Positions 47,694 to 56,110 of a stretch of DNA of 64,000 bases are shown in pieces (the first letter of the stretch is position 1; each line of letters begins with the position of its first letter). Under the pieces are notes generated by a model. It was not told where the DNA came from. It saw only the letters and a program-made list of their open reading frames with translations, and searched no databases. This DNA comes from DATKAS01 sp963733765 (GTDB taxonomy: Bacteria > Actinomycetota > Acidimicrobiia > Acidimicrobiales > DATKAS01). The DNA lies in contig CAVTEI010000003.1 of NCBI GenBank assembly GCA_963733765.1, positions 2,170,001 through 2,234,000 on the forward strand. Direction: 5' to 3'. The position numbers and the translations under genes are program-made.

Positions 47694-48560
47694 GTGGGCA
47701 TCCTGGACGGCAAGAGGATCGTCGTGACCGGCGCCTCGCGCGGGCTCGGGCGCGCGTTCGCAGTCGCGGTCGCGGCTGAGGGCGCGCAGGTGGTGGTCAA
47801 CGGCACGAATGAGGAGCTGGTCGCGGGGGTGGTCGACTCGATCACGAGCTCCGGAGGAGTGGCCGTCCCGGCGGTCGGCTCCGTCGCCGACGATGCGCTG
47901 GCCGAGTCAGTCGTGACTACCTGTGTCGACTCGTTCGGCGGCATCGACGCGGTGGTGAACAACGCGGGCATCGTCCGCGACCGCACCCTGATGAACATGA
48001 CTCCGGAGGAGTTCGACGAGGTCGTCGCCGTGAACCTCCGAGGCACGTGGTCGATGAGTCGCCATGCTGCGAAGGCGATGCGGGAGAGTGGCGGCCTCCT
48101 CCTGCAGGTCGTGTCGAACGCGGCGTTTGTAGGGTCGGTCGGGCAGACGAACTACGCCGCATCCAAGGCGGGAGTGATGGGGATGCTGTACTCGTGGGAT
48201 GTCGAGCTGAAGCGGTTCGGCATCCGCGTGAACGCGCTCTGGCCGATCGCCCAGACCGACATGACGCAGGTGGTGTTCGAGAACGCAGCCAAGCGTGCCG
48301 TCGACGCCGGGCACCCGGCGCCGACCCCTGCCCAGCTCGGCTTCGGCACACCGGACGCGGTCGCGCCGATCGTCGTGCACCTGTGCAGTGATCGTGCTGC
48401 GCATCTCCGTAGTCAGCTGGTGACGTTCAACGGCTCCAAGCTTGCGCTGTGGTCGCATCCCCACGAGACGGTCCTCGATCGGCGTGAGCACTGGTCGATC
48501 GACGATCTGGCAGACGCGCTGGACGGCGCGGCCGAGCCGGTCCACGTCATCCAGTACTGA
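47694..48560 (+). CDS. Short-chain dehydrogenase/reductase
   Basis: 288 residues from GTG 47694, eight bases after TACGCT (47680-47685). Classical SDR motifs are VVTGASRGLGRAFAVAVA (cofactor loop), GGIDAVVNNAGIVRD, catalytic serine in VVSNAAFVGSVGQTNY and YAASKAG (YXXXK). The C-terminal ~60 residues (DAVAPIVVHLCSDRAAHLRS, WSHPHETVLDRREHWSID) match SDRs resembling the dehydrogenase domain of multifunctional beta-oxidation protein type 2. Substrate probably an acyl-CoA or steroid-like alcohol; inference. The phosphotransferase gene starts 17 bases downstream. Confidence 0.87.
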   Translation: MGILDGKRIVVTGASRGLGRAFAVAVAAEGAQVVVNGTNEELVAGVVDSITSSGGVAVPAVGSVADDALAESVVTTCVDSFGGIDAVVNNAGIVRDRTLMNMTPEEFDEVVAVNLRGTWSMSRHAAKAMRESGGLLLQVVSNAAFVGSVGQTNYAASKAGVMGMLYSWDVELKRFGIRVNALWPIAQTDMTQVVFENAAKRAVDAGHPAPTPAQLGFGTPDAVAPIVVHLCSDRAAHLRSQLVTFNGSKLALWSHPHETVLDRREHWSIDDLADALDGAAEPVHVIQY

Positions 48561-48577
48561 GCGTCGGGTACTGAGCG

Positions 48578-49469
48578 ATGCCCGCCCAACCAATGCCAGG
48601 CGCCGAGGTGGAGATCGATGCCGCGCTGGTCAGGGCCCTGCTGAGGGAGCAGCATCCCGATCTCGCGACGCTCGACCTCGGCGCGTCCGCCTCGGGATGG
48701 GACAACGTGATGTACCGCCTCGGCGTCGACCTCGTCGTTCGCCTTCCGCGGCGGGCTCTCGCGGCGGCACTGATCGAGCACGAGCAGCGCTGGCTGCCCG
48801 AGCTCGGCCGCGCGATTGCCGCTCCCCACATCGGCACCGGTACGGAACGGACGACCGGGGCACGGCTATCCCTGGTCGTGGAGCGTGTGCCGCTGGCTGC
48901 CGGGAGAGAGCGCGGCAGTGCATCCGCCGGCCGACCTCCACCGCGCGGCGGAGACGCTCGGTCGCTTCCTCGCCGCGATGCATCACCCCGCTCCGAGCGA
49001 CCATCCCGTCAATCCCGTCCGTGGCGTGCCGCTCGCCGAGCGGTACGAGATCACCTGCGCGCACGTCGACCAGCTCGGCGAGACGATCGACCACGGCGCG
49101 GTGCGATCGTTGTGGGATGAGCTCGCTGCCACGCCCGTGTGGGACGGCCCCCCGCTGTGGCTTCACGGCGATCTCCATCCCGCGAACCTCGTCGTGCACG
49201 ACGGCCGGCTGTCGGGCGTCGTCGACTTCGGCGACCTCACCGGGGGAGATCCCGCGAGCGACCTGTCGGTCGCGTGGATGCTGCTTCCTGCGGACGCCCG
49301 CGAGGTGCTCAGAGCGCATGCCGGTCACATCGACGACGGGACGTGGGCACGTGCACGGGGATGGGCGCTGGCCCTCGCGCTGGCGATCTTGGCGAGCTCC
49401 GCCGACAACCCAGTGATGCGCGGGGTGAGCCAACGAACGTTGGACGCCGTCCTGACGGACAACGGCTGA
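48578..49469 (+). CDS. Aminoglycoside phosphotransferase-like (APH) kinase, one frame break
   Basis: Small-molecule kinase of the APH/choline-kinase fold. ATG 48578 begins MPAQPMPGAEVEIDAALVRA, then the nucleotide loop region LGASASGWDNVMYRLGVDLV with VVRLPRR. One extra base near 48819 shifts the frame; the continuation has PLPTSAPVRNGRPGHGYPWS, LGRFLAAMHHPAPSD, the catalytic LHGDLHPANLVVHDG and metal-binding VVDFGDLTGGDPASD, ending at 49469. Restored length ~296 residues. Members in actinobacteria phosphorylate varied substrates; resistance should not be assumed. Confidence 0.83.
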
Positions 49470-49525
49470 CCGGAGATGTTGCTCCCGCTGTCACCCGCGA
49501 GCGTCGCTCGAGCGTCCGTCCTCTG

Positions 49526-50242
49526 ATGGACCTCGTCGATGTCCTCCGCCGCACCCGCGCGCTGGTGTTCGCCGGTGTCTTCCTCGGCGTCGTGATCGGT
49601 GGCCTCGGGGGGCGGCTGGCGATGCTGATCCTGCGCCTCACGTCGCCCGACTCCGTCACGGGCGTCCTCACCGACGACGGCTTCGAGATCGGCCAGGTCA
49701 CGCTCCTGGGCACGCTCAGCCTCATCTCCTTCGCGGCCATCTTCGGCCTCGTCGGTGCCGTGGCCTACACGTTGGTGAGGCCGTGGCTCATGGGCCCCGC
49801 TTGGTTTCGCAACCTCACGTGCGCGGCGGGCGCAGGGGCCGTCGTCGGGTCCGCGCTCATCCACGCCGACGGCATCGACTTCATCCTGCTGAAGCCGGCC
49901 TGGCTCGCGATCGCCTTGTTCGTGGCGATCCCGGCGTGCTTCGGGGCGCTCATCGGACCAGTGTTGGCGTGGTGTGACCGGCCGACGGCGTGGGTGAACA
50001 CCGGCAAGTACCGCCCTTGGATCCTGCTCGTCGTCGCGCTCGCGGTCTCCCCCTTCAACGTCGTGCTCGTGGTTTTGATCGCGGTGGTGATGGTTGTGTG
50101 GCGTCTGGTGCGCGGCTCGTTGCAGGGCATCGGTCGCAACGGCGCCGTCCGGCTCGTGGTGCGTGCGGCGTGGGTCGGGATCGCTCTCCTCGGCCTGACG
50201 GTGCTCCTCCAGGACATTCAGGAGATCCGGGACCTCGTCTGA
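49526..50242 (+). CDS. Polytopic membrane protein of unknown function
   Basis: 238 residues from ATG 49526. About six hydrophobic segments are visible, e.g. ALVFAGVFLGVVIGGLGGRL, LLGTLSLISFAAIFGLVGAV, AWLAIALFVAIPACFGALIG, WILLVVALAVSPFNVVLVVL and AWVGIALLGLTVLLQDIQEI. A glycine-rich GGLGGRLAM motif follows the first span. No family recognised. It stands alone between the phosphotransferase and a small membrane protein on the same strand. Confidence 0.7.
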   Translation: MDLVDVLRRTRALVFAGVFLGVVIGGLGGRLAMLILRLTSPDSVTGVLTDDGFEIGQVTLLGTLSLISFAAIFGLVGAVAYTLVRPWLMGPAWFRNLTCAAGAGAVVGSALIHADGIDFILLKPAWLAIALFVAIPACFGALIGPVLAWCDRPTAWVNTGKYRPWILLVVALAVSPFNVVLVVLIAVVMVVWRLVRGSLQGIGRNGAVRLVVRAAWVGIALLGLTVLLQDIQEIRDLV

Positions 50243-50323
50243 GCCGATTGGCCGTCCCGCTTGAACTCGACGAGCCGGCGGCCGACGAGTTTCGTACGCT
50301 CTGCCCGGAGGGAAGGAGGAAGC

Positions 50324-50728
50324 ATGCGCGCGATGTGGCTGATCCCGTTCCTGTACCTCTGCTTCGTCGGGTTGACGATGTCGATCGGTTCGGCTCGCAA
50401 GTGGAGGAACACCGAGCTCGACCGCGAGGCCGCAATGCTGTTTCGGGACCGTGCGATTCGCAACCTCACCGCCCTTCTCGCGACAGCGCCACTACCGGTG
50501 CGGTGGACGCGCCTCCGGGGATTTGGCAACCGGATCGCGCTCGACCTCGGGGCCGGAGTCGGCGAGATCGTCGCGTCCTGCTACCACGCGCCGTCCCATC
50601 GCATCGCCGTCGTCACCAACCTCAGCTACGAGCCCGCGATCGGATGGGTCATCGGCGTCGACGGGCCCGATGGGTCAGATCATCTCTCTGCGTGGTCGCT
50701 CGAGGTGCATCCGGCCCGGACTCGGTAG
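50324..50728 (+). CDS. Small protein with one N-terminal membrane helix, unknown function
   Basis: 134 residues from ATG 50324, with a strong GGAAGGAGGA ribosome site. MRAMWLIPFLYLCFVGLTMS is a membrane anchor or uncleaved signal, followed by a charged segment (RKWRNTELDREAAM) and a soluble part rich in beta segments (VGEIVASCYHAPSHRIAVVT, WVIGVDGPDGSDHLSAWSLE). No family recognised. The ribosome site and codon use support it as a real gene. Confidence 0.6.
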   Translation: MRAMWLIPFLYLCFVGLTMSIGSARKWRNTELDREAAMLFRDRAIRNLTALLATAPLPVRWTRLRGFGNRIALDLGAGVGEIVASCYHAPSHRIAVVTNLSYEPAIGWVIGVDGPDGSDHLSAWSLEVHPARTR

Positions 50729-50770
50729 CCACCGCGACGCCTGCACGGGGCGCGTTGGTAGCCTCTGTCG

Positions 50771-51076
50771 ATGCGGCGCGTAGCTCTGCTCGCAGGTCTC
50801 GCCGTCGCACTCGCCGTCGTAGTCGGCGCCGGCGCCACGTCTCGCTCCGAGCCGCTGAGCGCGGGCGCAGAGTCAGTTCGGATCGGCGTCGAGCATGCGA
50901 CCGTCGCCGCGGCACACGGGTCGGTTGAGACTCCCCGAGCGGGGCTGGCGATCCTGACCGCCATCGTGACGCTCGGTGCCCTTGCTTCGGTTGCAATGGC
51001 ACCATTGGCCGGCGCTCGTCGCATCCCCCTTCCGCACGCTCGGAGAGCTCGCTCCCGGGCACCTCCACAGCTCTGA
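50771..51076 (+). CDS. Small putative membrane/secreted protein
   Basis: 101 residues from ATG 50771. The N-terminus RRVALLAGLAVALAVVVGAG is signal-peptide-like, a second hydrophobic stretch (LAILTAIVTLGALASVAMAP) follows, and the basic C-terminus ends RRARSRAPPQL. TAGCCTCTG upstream could be a -10, but no ribosome site is evident. No family recognised; it may be a real small membrane protein or a chance frame. Confidence 0.45.
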   Translation: MRRVALLAGLAVALAVVVGAGATSRSEPLSAGAESVRIGVEHATVAAAHGSVETPRAGLAILTAIVTLGALASVAMAPLAGARRIPLPHARRARSRAPPQL

Positions 51077-51148
51077 GCGCTGCAACGTTCTGACCGCGAA
51101 GGCATGCCCGCACGCACGCGCGCGTGGGCAGGAGGGAGGGCTGCGTCC

Positions 51149-51640
51149 ATGAACACTCCGTCAGAGCCGATCACTGAGCAGGACCTGCCCGGCATCGGTC
51201 GGCGCTATCAGCTGAACGACGACGCCGGTCACATCGTCACGATCATCGTGCATCACTCCGGCCGGCGCGACCTTTACCTGGTGGGTGCCGGGGGAGGCGA
51301 GCCCCACGCGGCGAGCTTCACCGATGACCAGGCGAGGAGGCTCGGCGCCATCCTCGCCGGCGTGTACTTCAAGCCCGCCGCTGTCGCGCAGGTCGAGGCG
51401 GTCATCGGCGGTCTGCTCATCGACTGGGTGACCTTGCACGAGCGGTCACCTGCCATCGGCCGTTCCATCGCCGACCTCGAGGTCCGCCGTGCGACACGCA
51501 TGACGATCGCGGCGATCGTGCGGGGGGACTCGTCAATCGTCGCGCCGGATCCGGCGACAGTGCTCGAGGCCGGCGACCGTCTCGTGGTCATCGGCCGTCC
51601 CGAGGATCTGTCGACCTTCCTCGCGGTGGTGGTGACCTGA
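51149..51640 (+). CDS. KhtT-like cation/proton antiporter regulatory subunit (TrkA-C domain)
   Basis: 163 residues from ATG 51149, preceded by GGAGGGAGGG. The N-terminal half (EQDLPGIGRRYQLNDDAGHI, VTIIVHHSGRRDLYLV) matches KhtT-type regulators. The C-terminal ~70 residues form a TrkA-C/RCK-C domain: AIGRSIADLEVRRATRMTIA, AIVRGDSSIVAPDPATVLEA, GDRLVVIGRPEDLSTF. Such domains bind nucleotides to gate potassium efflux. The stop overlaps the antiporter start (TGATG), the usual regulator-transporter pairing. Confidence 0.87.
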   Translation: MNTPSEPITEQDLPGIGRRYQLNDDAGHIVTIIVHHSGRRDLYLVGAGGGEPHAASFTDDQARRLGAILAGVYFKPAAVAQVEAVIGGLLIDWVTLHERSPAIGRSIADLEVRRATRMTIAAIVRGDSSIVAPDPATVLEAGDRLVVIGRPEDLSTFLAVVVT

Positions 51641-52815
51641 TGGAGAACTCGCTCATCGCCCTCGGCGGTGCGTTTCTCGCCGCCGGCCTGCTCGCGCGGG
51701 CCGGTCGACGCATCGGGCTGCCGACGATCCCTCTCTTCATGGCTGCCGGGATCGTCTTCGGTCCGAACACCCCGGGCATTGCCCTCGTCGACCATCCCGA
51801 GGACCTCGAGCTGCTCGCCGCGCTGGGGCTCGTGTTGCTGCTGTTCCATCTCGGGCTCGAGTTCTCGCTCGACGACCTCGCCGCCGGTGGCAGGCCCCTC
51901 GCGATCGCCGGGGCCATCTACCTCGCGCTCAACCTGACCGGCGGTCTTGCGTTTGGGTTCGCGGTGGGATGGGGCACACGCGAAGCCCTCGTCATCGCGG
52001 GGGCCGTGGGCATCTCTTCCTCGGCGATCGTGACGAAGCTGCTGGTCGAGCTCCGACGACTCGCGAACCCCGAGACGAGGCTGATCCTCGGCATCATCGT
52101 GGTGGAGGACCTGTTCCTGGCCCTCTACCTTGCCGTGCTCCAGCCCGTGATCTCGGGCAGTTCGGGGCTCCGAGCGGTACGCGACGTGGCGATCGCGTTC
52201 CTCTTCGTCCTCATCGTCGTCGTGATAGCGAGGAGAGGATCGGCCCTCGTCGGGAAGCTCATTGCGACACCCGACGACGAGCTGCTCACAGTGGGCTTTC
52301 TCGGCGTGGCAATCCTGACCGCGGGAGTGGCCGAGGAGCTCGGCGTGTCGGACGCGATCGGAGCGTTCCTCGCTGGCACCATCATCGCCGCCACCATCGT
52401 GGCCCCCCGAGTGGAGCGGCTCGTGCTTCCCCTTCGCGACGCGTTCGCGGCGGTGTTCTTCTTCGCCTTCGGGCTGAGCCTCGACCCCGGCGACGCTACC
52501 GACGTCCTGCCCGTAGTCGTTGCCGCGGTAGTGCTCTCCTTCGTGCTCAACACGGTCGCGGGTGTGGCCGCCGCGCGGTTGATCAAGCAAGGCCCTCAGG
52601 CGGCCGCGCGGATCTCGCTCACCGTGCTCGCACACGGCGAGTTCTCGTTGATCCTCGCGAGCTTGGCGGCTGCAGCCGGACTTGACCCTCGCATCACGCC
52701 ATTCGTTGGTCTCTACGTGTTCATCCTCGCCATCGCCTCACCTGTCCTCGCGTCGAAACCCATGTGGCTCGCGCGGGTGATCAGCGCGAGCAACCTGGTC
52801 CCCGCGGCTCGGTGA
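51640..52815 (+). CDS. CPA2 family potassium/proton antiporter (KhtU/KefB-like)
   Basis: 391-residue membrane protein with about 12 spans. The family core is visible: RIGLPTIPLFMAAGIVFGPN, LLAALGLVLLLFHLGLEFSL, the discontinuous-helix region GAVGISSSAIVTKLLVEL, IIVVEDLFLALYLAVLQP with conserved acidic residue, GVSDAIGAFLAGTIIAATIV and FFFAFGLSLDPGDATDV. It lacks the C-terminal RCK domain of KefB/C; that role is played by the upstream KhtT-like protein. Probably exports potassium under alkaline or aldehyde stress, by analogy with Bacillus KhtTU. Confidence 0.9.
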   Translation: MENSLIALGGAFLAAGLLARAGRRIGLPTIPLFMAAGIVFGPNTPGIALVDHPEDLELLAALGLVLLLFHLGLEFSLDDLAAGGRPLAIAGAIYLALNLTGGLAFGFAVGWGTREALVIAGAVGISSSAIVTKLLVELRRLANPETRLILGIIVVEDLFLALYLAVLQPVISGSSGLRAVRDVAIAFLFVLIVVVIARRGSALVGKLIATPDDELLTVGFLGVAILTAGVAEELGVSDAIGAFLAGTIIAATIVAPRVERLVLPLRDAFAAVFFFAFGLSLDPGDATDVLPVVVAAVVLSFVLNTVAGVAAARLIKQGPQAAARISLTVLAHGEFSLILASLAAAAGLDPRITPFVGLYVFILAIASPVLASKPMWLARVISASNLVPAAR

Positions 52816-52821
52816 AGGCGT

Positions 52822-53613
52822 TTACGGAGCTCCGCGCAGGATGGCATCGGTCGCGTCGTCGGCGGGAAAGAACAGCTCGACGGCGAGCTCATCGAGGGTC
52901 ACATCTCGCGGGGTGCCGAACGTCGTGAGCGTCGTGAACATCGACAGCACGGCGTTCTCGATCTCGATGATCACGGGGACGAGCAACGGTGGCTCGTCCC
53001 AGGTCGCCCATCGCGGCGCGCCGCCGATCGCTTGCACATTCGGGTAGCCGGTCACTTCCTCCTGAAGCTCGATCAGCTCGGCATCGTTCGTCAGGACGAC
53101 GCCGCGGTGGAGCTGCTGCAGCAGATATCCGCCCCATTCGCGGAAGTTGCGAGTCCGAGCCGCCAGGCCGTCGGGGTGGAGGCACACCCGATACACGTTG
53201 AGCGGGGGCTGGAGGAGCGCGGGGGGCAACGCGGTGACGAGCAGTGACGCGGCCCCGTTGGTGAGCACGACGTTCCAATGTCGATCGATCACGACACCGG
53301 GATACGGGTCGTGCGCGTCGAGAAGCCGTTGGAGCGCTCCGTGGATACGGGCCATCGAGGGGTCGGAGAGCGGGGTCTCGCCGTAGCGGGGCGCGTAGCC
53401 GGCGGCCAGGAGCATGGCGTTGCGTTCGCGGAGTGGCACGTCGAGTCCCTCGGCGAGCGCGAGCACGAGCTCCGGGCTGGGCTTGGCGCGACCGGTCTCG
53501 ACGAAGCTGAGGTGGCGGGCGGACACCCCGACCTCTAGGGCGAGATCGAGCTGGCTGCGGTGGCGGCGGGTCCGCCAGTCACGTACGAGCTCCCCGACCA
53601 CGAGACGTTGCAT
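52822..53613 (-). CDS. XRE-family regulator with MmyB-like ligand-binding domain
   Basis: 263 residues from ATG 53613, six bases after TACGTT on its strand (leaderless). The N-terminal helix-turn-helix is LVRDWRTRRHRSQLDLALEV followed by GVSARHLSFVETGRAKPSPE. The rest is a MmyB-type PAS-like domain (VVIDRHWNVVLTNGAASLL, PLNVYRVCLHPDGLAARTRN, FREWGGYLLQQLHRGVV, ELIELQEEVTGYPNV) with the typical C-terminus LVPVIIEIENAVLSMFTTL and TTFGTPRDVTLDELAVELFF. These regulators often control an adjacent oxidoreductase or small enzyme gene; here the divergent SnoaL-like gene is the candidate. Confidence 0.9.
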   Translation of the reverse strand: MQRLVVGELVRDWRTRRHRSQLDLALEVGVSARHLSFVETGRAKPSPELVLALAEGLDVPLRERNAMLLAAGYAPRYGETPLSDPSMARIHGALQRLLDAHDPYPGVVIDRHWNVVLTNGAASLLVTALPPALLQPPLNVYRVCLHPDGLAARTRNFREWGGYLLQQLHRGVVLTNDAELIELQEEVTGYPNVQAIGGAPRWATWDEPPLLVPVIIEIENAVLSMFTTLTTFGTPRDVTLDELAVELFFPADDATDAILRGAP

Positions 53614-53756
53614 GAACCGAACGTACGGGCGGCGCGCGCTCGCCGCCATTACCTGCCAGGTAGCGCGGCGGTTACCCAACGAGTAATCGCCGTGCGGCGG
53701 CGTCCGGGTGAGAGTCGTCTCGAAGCTTGTCCATGCACGCGACGAGAGGAGTTCCC

Positions 53757-54131
53757 ATGGACGACGTGACGACGATCATCGACACCTATCTCGAGGCCTA
53801 CGGCGAGGTCGACGCCGACCGCCGGCAGAAGCTGGTCGAGCTGGCTTGGGATCCGAACGGCCGGCTCGTCGACCCCCCGCTTGCTGCGGAGGGCCACGAC
53901 GCGATCAGCGAGCAAGCCGTTGCGGTGAAGACACACTTCCCCGGACACACCTTCCGGCGCACGACCGGCATCGACGCGCACCACGAGTTCGTGCGGTTCG
54001 GCTGGGAGCTCGTCGGCCCCGATGGCGCAGTCGCCATCGCCGGGTACGACGTGGGCGAGCTCGCTGACGATGGCCGTCTGCGGCGCATCACGGGCTTCTT
54101 CGGCGATCCCCCCGCCCTCGAGGAGCAGTGA
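53757..54131 (+). CDS. SnoaL-like (NTF2 fold) protein
   Basis: 124 residues from ATG 53757, preceded by GAGAGGAG. The cone-shaped NTF2-like fold is suggested by IIDTYLEAYGEVDADRRQKL, WDPNGRLVDPPLAAEGHDAI, HFPGHTFRRTTGIDAHHEFV, FGWELVGPDGAVAIAGYDVG and a final ITGFFGDPPALEE strand. Catalytic or carrier role unknown. It is divergent from the XRE regulator over 143 bases, the usual layout of regulator and target. Its 3' end overlaps the MmcQ-like gene by 44 bases. Confidence 0.8.
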   Translation: MDDVTTIIDTYLEAYGEVDADRRQKLVELAWDPNGRLVDPPLAAEGHDAISEQAVAVKTHFPGHTFRRTTGIDAHHEFVRFGWELVGPDGAVAIAGYDVGELADDGRLRRITGFFGDPPALEEQ

Positions 54132-54495
54132 GCCAGTAGGCGTCGTGCACGAATGCCTCGACCTCCCCCCAGTCGATGTCGGGGAGGTCGAGGCGCAATC
54201 CCAGCCAGCCCTTCGGTCCCACGTAGGCGGGGATGAAGAACCGGACCGGATCTGCCCTGACCAAGGCCTGGTTTACGCCACGCTCCGCCTTGCAAGACAG
54301 CCCGACGACGCCGTCACCGTGGTGGTCATCGAGGTAGTAGCCGAACCGCTTGGCCTTGTAGAAGAGGCTCAGGTGCTGGTCGCCCGTCACGGTGGTGTCG
54401 GGGAGCGCGAGCACGATCTTGCGGAGTCGGGCTTTCCGGCGAGCGATCGTTCTTCGATCGACGAGCGCCTGGTCATTCACGGCGCGGTCATCCAC
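54088..54495 (-). CDS. MmcQ/YjbR-family (DUF419) protein
   Basis: 135 residues from GTG 54495. Family features are RKIVLALPDTTVTGDQHLSL, FYKAKRFGYYLDDHHGDG, VGLSCKAERGVNQALVRADP and VRFFIPAYVGPKGWLGLRLD, ending WGEVEAFVHDAYWLTAPRG. CyaY-like fold; possible DNA-binding role but biochemically unclear. The start is uncertain: in-frame GTG codons at 54495 and 54480 are both possible and there is no clear ribosome site. Convergent with the SnoaL-like gene, sharing 44 bases at the 3' ends. Confidence 0.8.
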   Translation of the reverse strand: MDDRAVNDQALVDRRTIARRKARLRKIVLALPDTTVTGDQHLSLFYKAKRFGYYLDDHHGDGVVGLSCKAERGVNQALVRADPVRFFIPAYVGPKGWLGLRLDLPDIDWGEVEAFVHDAYWLTAPRGRGDRRRSP

Positions 54496-54549
54496 GGGCG
54501 GATCCTCGCATCCCGGGAACCGGACCGTGCGCTCCGGTGTAAGTGGGGC

Positions 54550-55068
54550 ATGAGGAAGCTTCTGGTCGGTCTCGGTCTCGTCGTCACCCTGCTGGCGATC
54601 CTGTCGTCCACCGCGCTTGCCGGGGGATGGGCGGTGAGCACGCTCGATCCGATGGACCCGCCGGTGGCGGGGCAAGAGACCGAGGTCGGCTTCACGATCC
54701 GCCAACACGGGGTGACGCCCGTCGAGCTCGAGGACGTGGCGGTTGCGATCACTGGCCCGTCGGGTGCGATCGCGGTCTTCGACGCCCAGCAGGACGGCAC
54801 GACGGGCCACTACGTCGCGACTGTGGTCTTCGAGGCGGGCCAGTCGACGTGGGAGATCCGCCAAGGTTGGTTCGAGGCGCAGCAACTCGGCGTGATCGAC
54901 GTCGGAGCGACCGGACCTCCGGAGGCTCCGGTCGCCGTCGAGTCGTCGTCGTACCGCTGGCCGTCAGCGGCCCGAGCCCTCCTGCCCGTCGCCGCGATCG
55001 TGCTTGCCGGCGTCGCGATTGCCGACGCGGTGTCAAGCCGTCGACGGAACGTATCCGCCCGCCAGTGA
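54550..55068 (+). CDS. Secreted membrane-anchored FixH/YtkA-like protein
   Basis: 172 residues from ATG 54550. Signal peptide MRKLLVGLGLVVTLLAILSS ending TALAGG; mature part GGWAVSTLDPMDPPVAGQET and EVGFTIRQHGVTPVELEDV is a YtkA/FixH-like beta-sandwich, followed by FEAGQSTWEIRQGWFEAQQL. A C-terminal membrane span (ALLPVAAIVLAGVAIADAV) ends with a basic tail. Such domains occur next to copper-handling and cytochrome genes. It overlaps the cytochrome c gene (GTGA), so the two act together, probably at the outer face of the membrane. Confidence 0.75.
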   Translation: MRKLLVGLGLVVTLLAILSSTALAGGWAVSTLDPMDPPVAGQETEVGFTIRQHGVTPVELEDVAVAITGPSGAIAVFDAQQDGTTGHYVATVVFEAGQSTWEIRQGWFEAQQLGVIDVGATGPPEAPVAVESSSYRWPSAARALLPVAAIVLAGVAIADAVSSRRRNVSARQ

Positions 55069-55466
55069 CCAAGACGGGCGTCGTCGCCGCGATGGGTGCG
55101 GTCATCATCGCGGCCGCTGCACTCGGGGGATGGGACACGGTCTCGACACCATCCTCGGCGCCCGCATCCACGACCGCGCTCGACGGCGCGGCGCTGTTCC
55201 AAGCGAAGGGATGCGCGACGTGTCACACCGGCCCGGACAGCCAGGCGCTCTTCCTCGAGTTCCCGAATCTCTCGGACGCGGCCTCGTTCGCGGGCGATCG
55301 CCGGTCGGGGATGAGCGCGGAGGAATACCTCACGGAGTCGATCCGGGTGCCGAACGCGTTCATCTCGCCCGAGTTCCGGCCGAACGGGCCGACCGCGAAC
55401 ATGCCGACCCTCAACCTCTCCGATGCCGAGATCGAGGCGTTGGTGAGCTACCTCCTCAGCGACTGA
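55065..55466 (+). CDS. Membrane-anchored class I c-type cytochrome
   Basis: 133 residues from GTG 55065, overlapping the previous stop. An N-terminal anchor (VVAAMGAVIIAAAALGGW) is followed by a Ser/Pro/Ala linker and a mono-heme domain: LFQAKGCATCHTGPDSQ with the CATCH heme site near residue 50, and distal methionine in PTANMPTLNLSDAEIEALVS. Carries electrons at the outer face of the membrane; partner oxidase not in the window. Confidence 0.88.
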   Translation: MTKTGVVAAMGAVIIAAAALGGWDTVSTPSSAPASTTALDGAALFQAKGCATCHTGPDSQALFLEFPNLSDAASFAGDRRSGMSAEEYLTESIRVPNAFISPEFRPNGPTANMPTLNLSDAEIEALVSYLLSD

Positions 55467-55582
55467 TTCAGGTGCGACTTCCGAAGCAAGGACGGGTGGA
55501 GTAGGACGAACGGATCGACGACCTGGAAGAGCGAATCGTTCGGCGCGCCAGCGATGGTGACGCTGAGGCGTACGGCGACCTC

Positions 55583-56110
55583 ATGGCTCGCCACCACGCT
55601 GGCGCGCTCCGAGTCGCGACCGTCGTGCTCGGTTCACCAGATGGAGCTGACGACGTGGTCCAGCAGGCGACAGAACGAGCGTGGAAGTCGATGGACACCT
55701 TCGACCCGACGCGCCCGTTCCGTCCCTGGTTCCTGAGGATCGTCGCGAACCTTGCGCGCAACGACCGGCGTGCGCGTGGTCGCCGAGCTCAGCTGGACGT
55801 GCGCGCCGCGACCGCGGATGCCCGGCGTGAGGTCGCGACGCCCGAGGACATCGCGGTCAGCGACGCTGAGCGCCGCCGAGTGGTGGAGGCCCTGAATCGC
55901 CTCGATCGAGATGACCGGCTCGTCGTCGCGCTGCGGTACTTCGAGCAGCTCTCCGAGGCCGAGATGGCCGAGACGCTCGGATGTCCTCCGGGCACCGTGA
56001 AGTCCCGCCTGTCGCGCGCGAATGGGCAGGCTGCGCAGCGCACTGGAGCTCGAGGGAGTGTCCCATGGCTGAGACCTTCTCCGACGCCCGGCTCGAGGCC
56101 ATCCTCATGA
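55583..56110 (+). CDS. ECF sigma factor, damaged at both ends
   Basis: Region 2 (LMARHHAGALRVATVVLGSP, GADDVVQQATERAWKSMDTF) and region 4 (LDRDDRLVVALRYFEQLSEA, EMAETLGCPPGTVKSRLSRA) are clear. The first start codon in the open frame is ATG 55583, which would lose ~27 conserved residues. The homologous frame runs upstream (DDLEERIVRRASDGDAEAYG) to an in-frame TAG at 55502, two codons after GTG 55496. At the 3' end one extra base in GCGCGAATGGG near 56020 shifts the frame; removing it gives MGRLRSALELEGVSHG and a stop at 56070-56072, overlapping the next start. Real gene 55472 or 55496 to 56072, or a pseudogene. Confidence 0.75.
   Translation: MARHHAGALRVATVVLGSPDGADDVVQQATERAWKSMDTFDPTRPFRPWFLRIVANLARNDRRARGRRAQLDVRAATADARREVATPEDIAVSDAERRRVVEALNRLDRDDRLVVALRYFEQLSEAEMAETLGCPPGTVKSRLSRANGQAAQRTGARGSVPWLRPSPTPGSRPSS

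Noticed and set aside
48578..49469. Calling the APH-fold kinase an aminoglycoside resistance gene
   Set aside because: The fold motifs (HGDLHPANL, DFGDL) are shared by many kinases with other substrates, and no resistance context is present.
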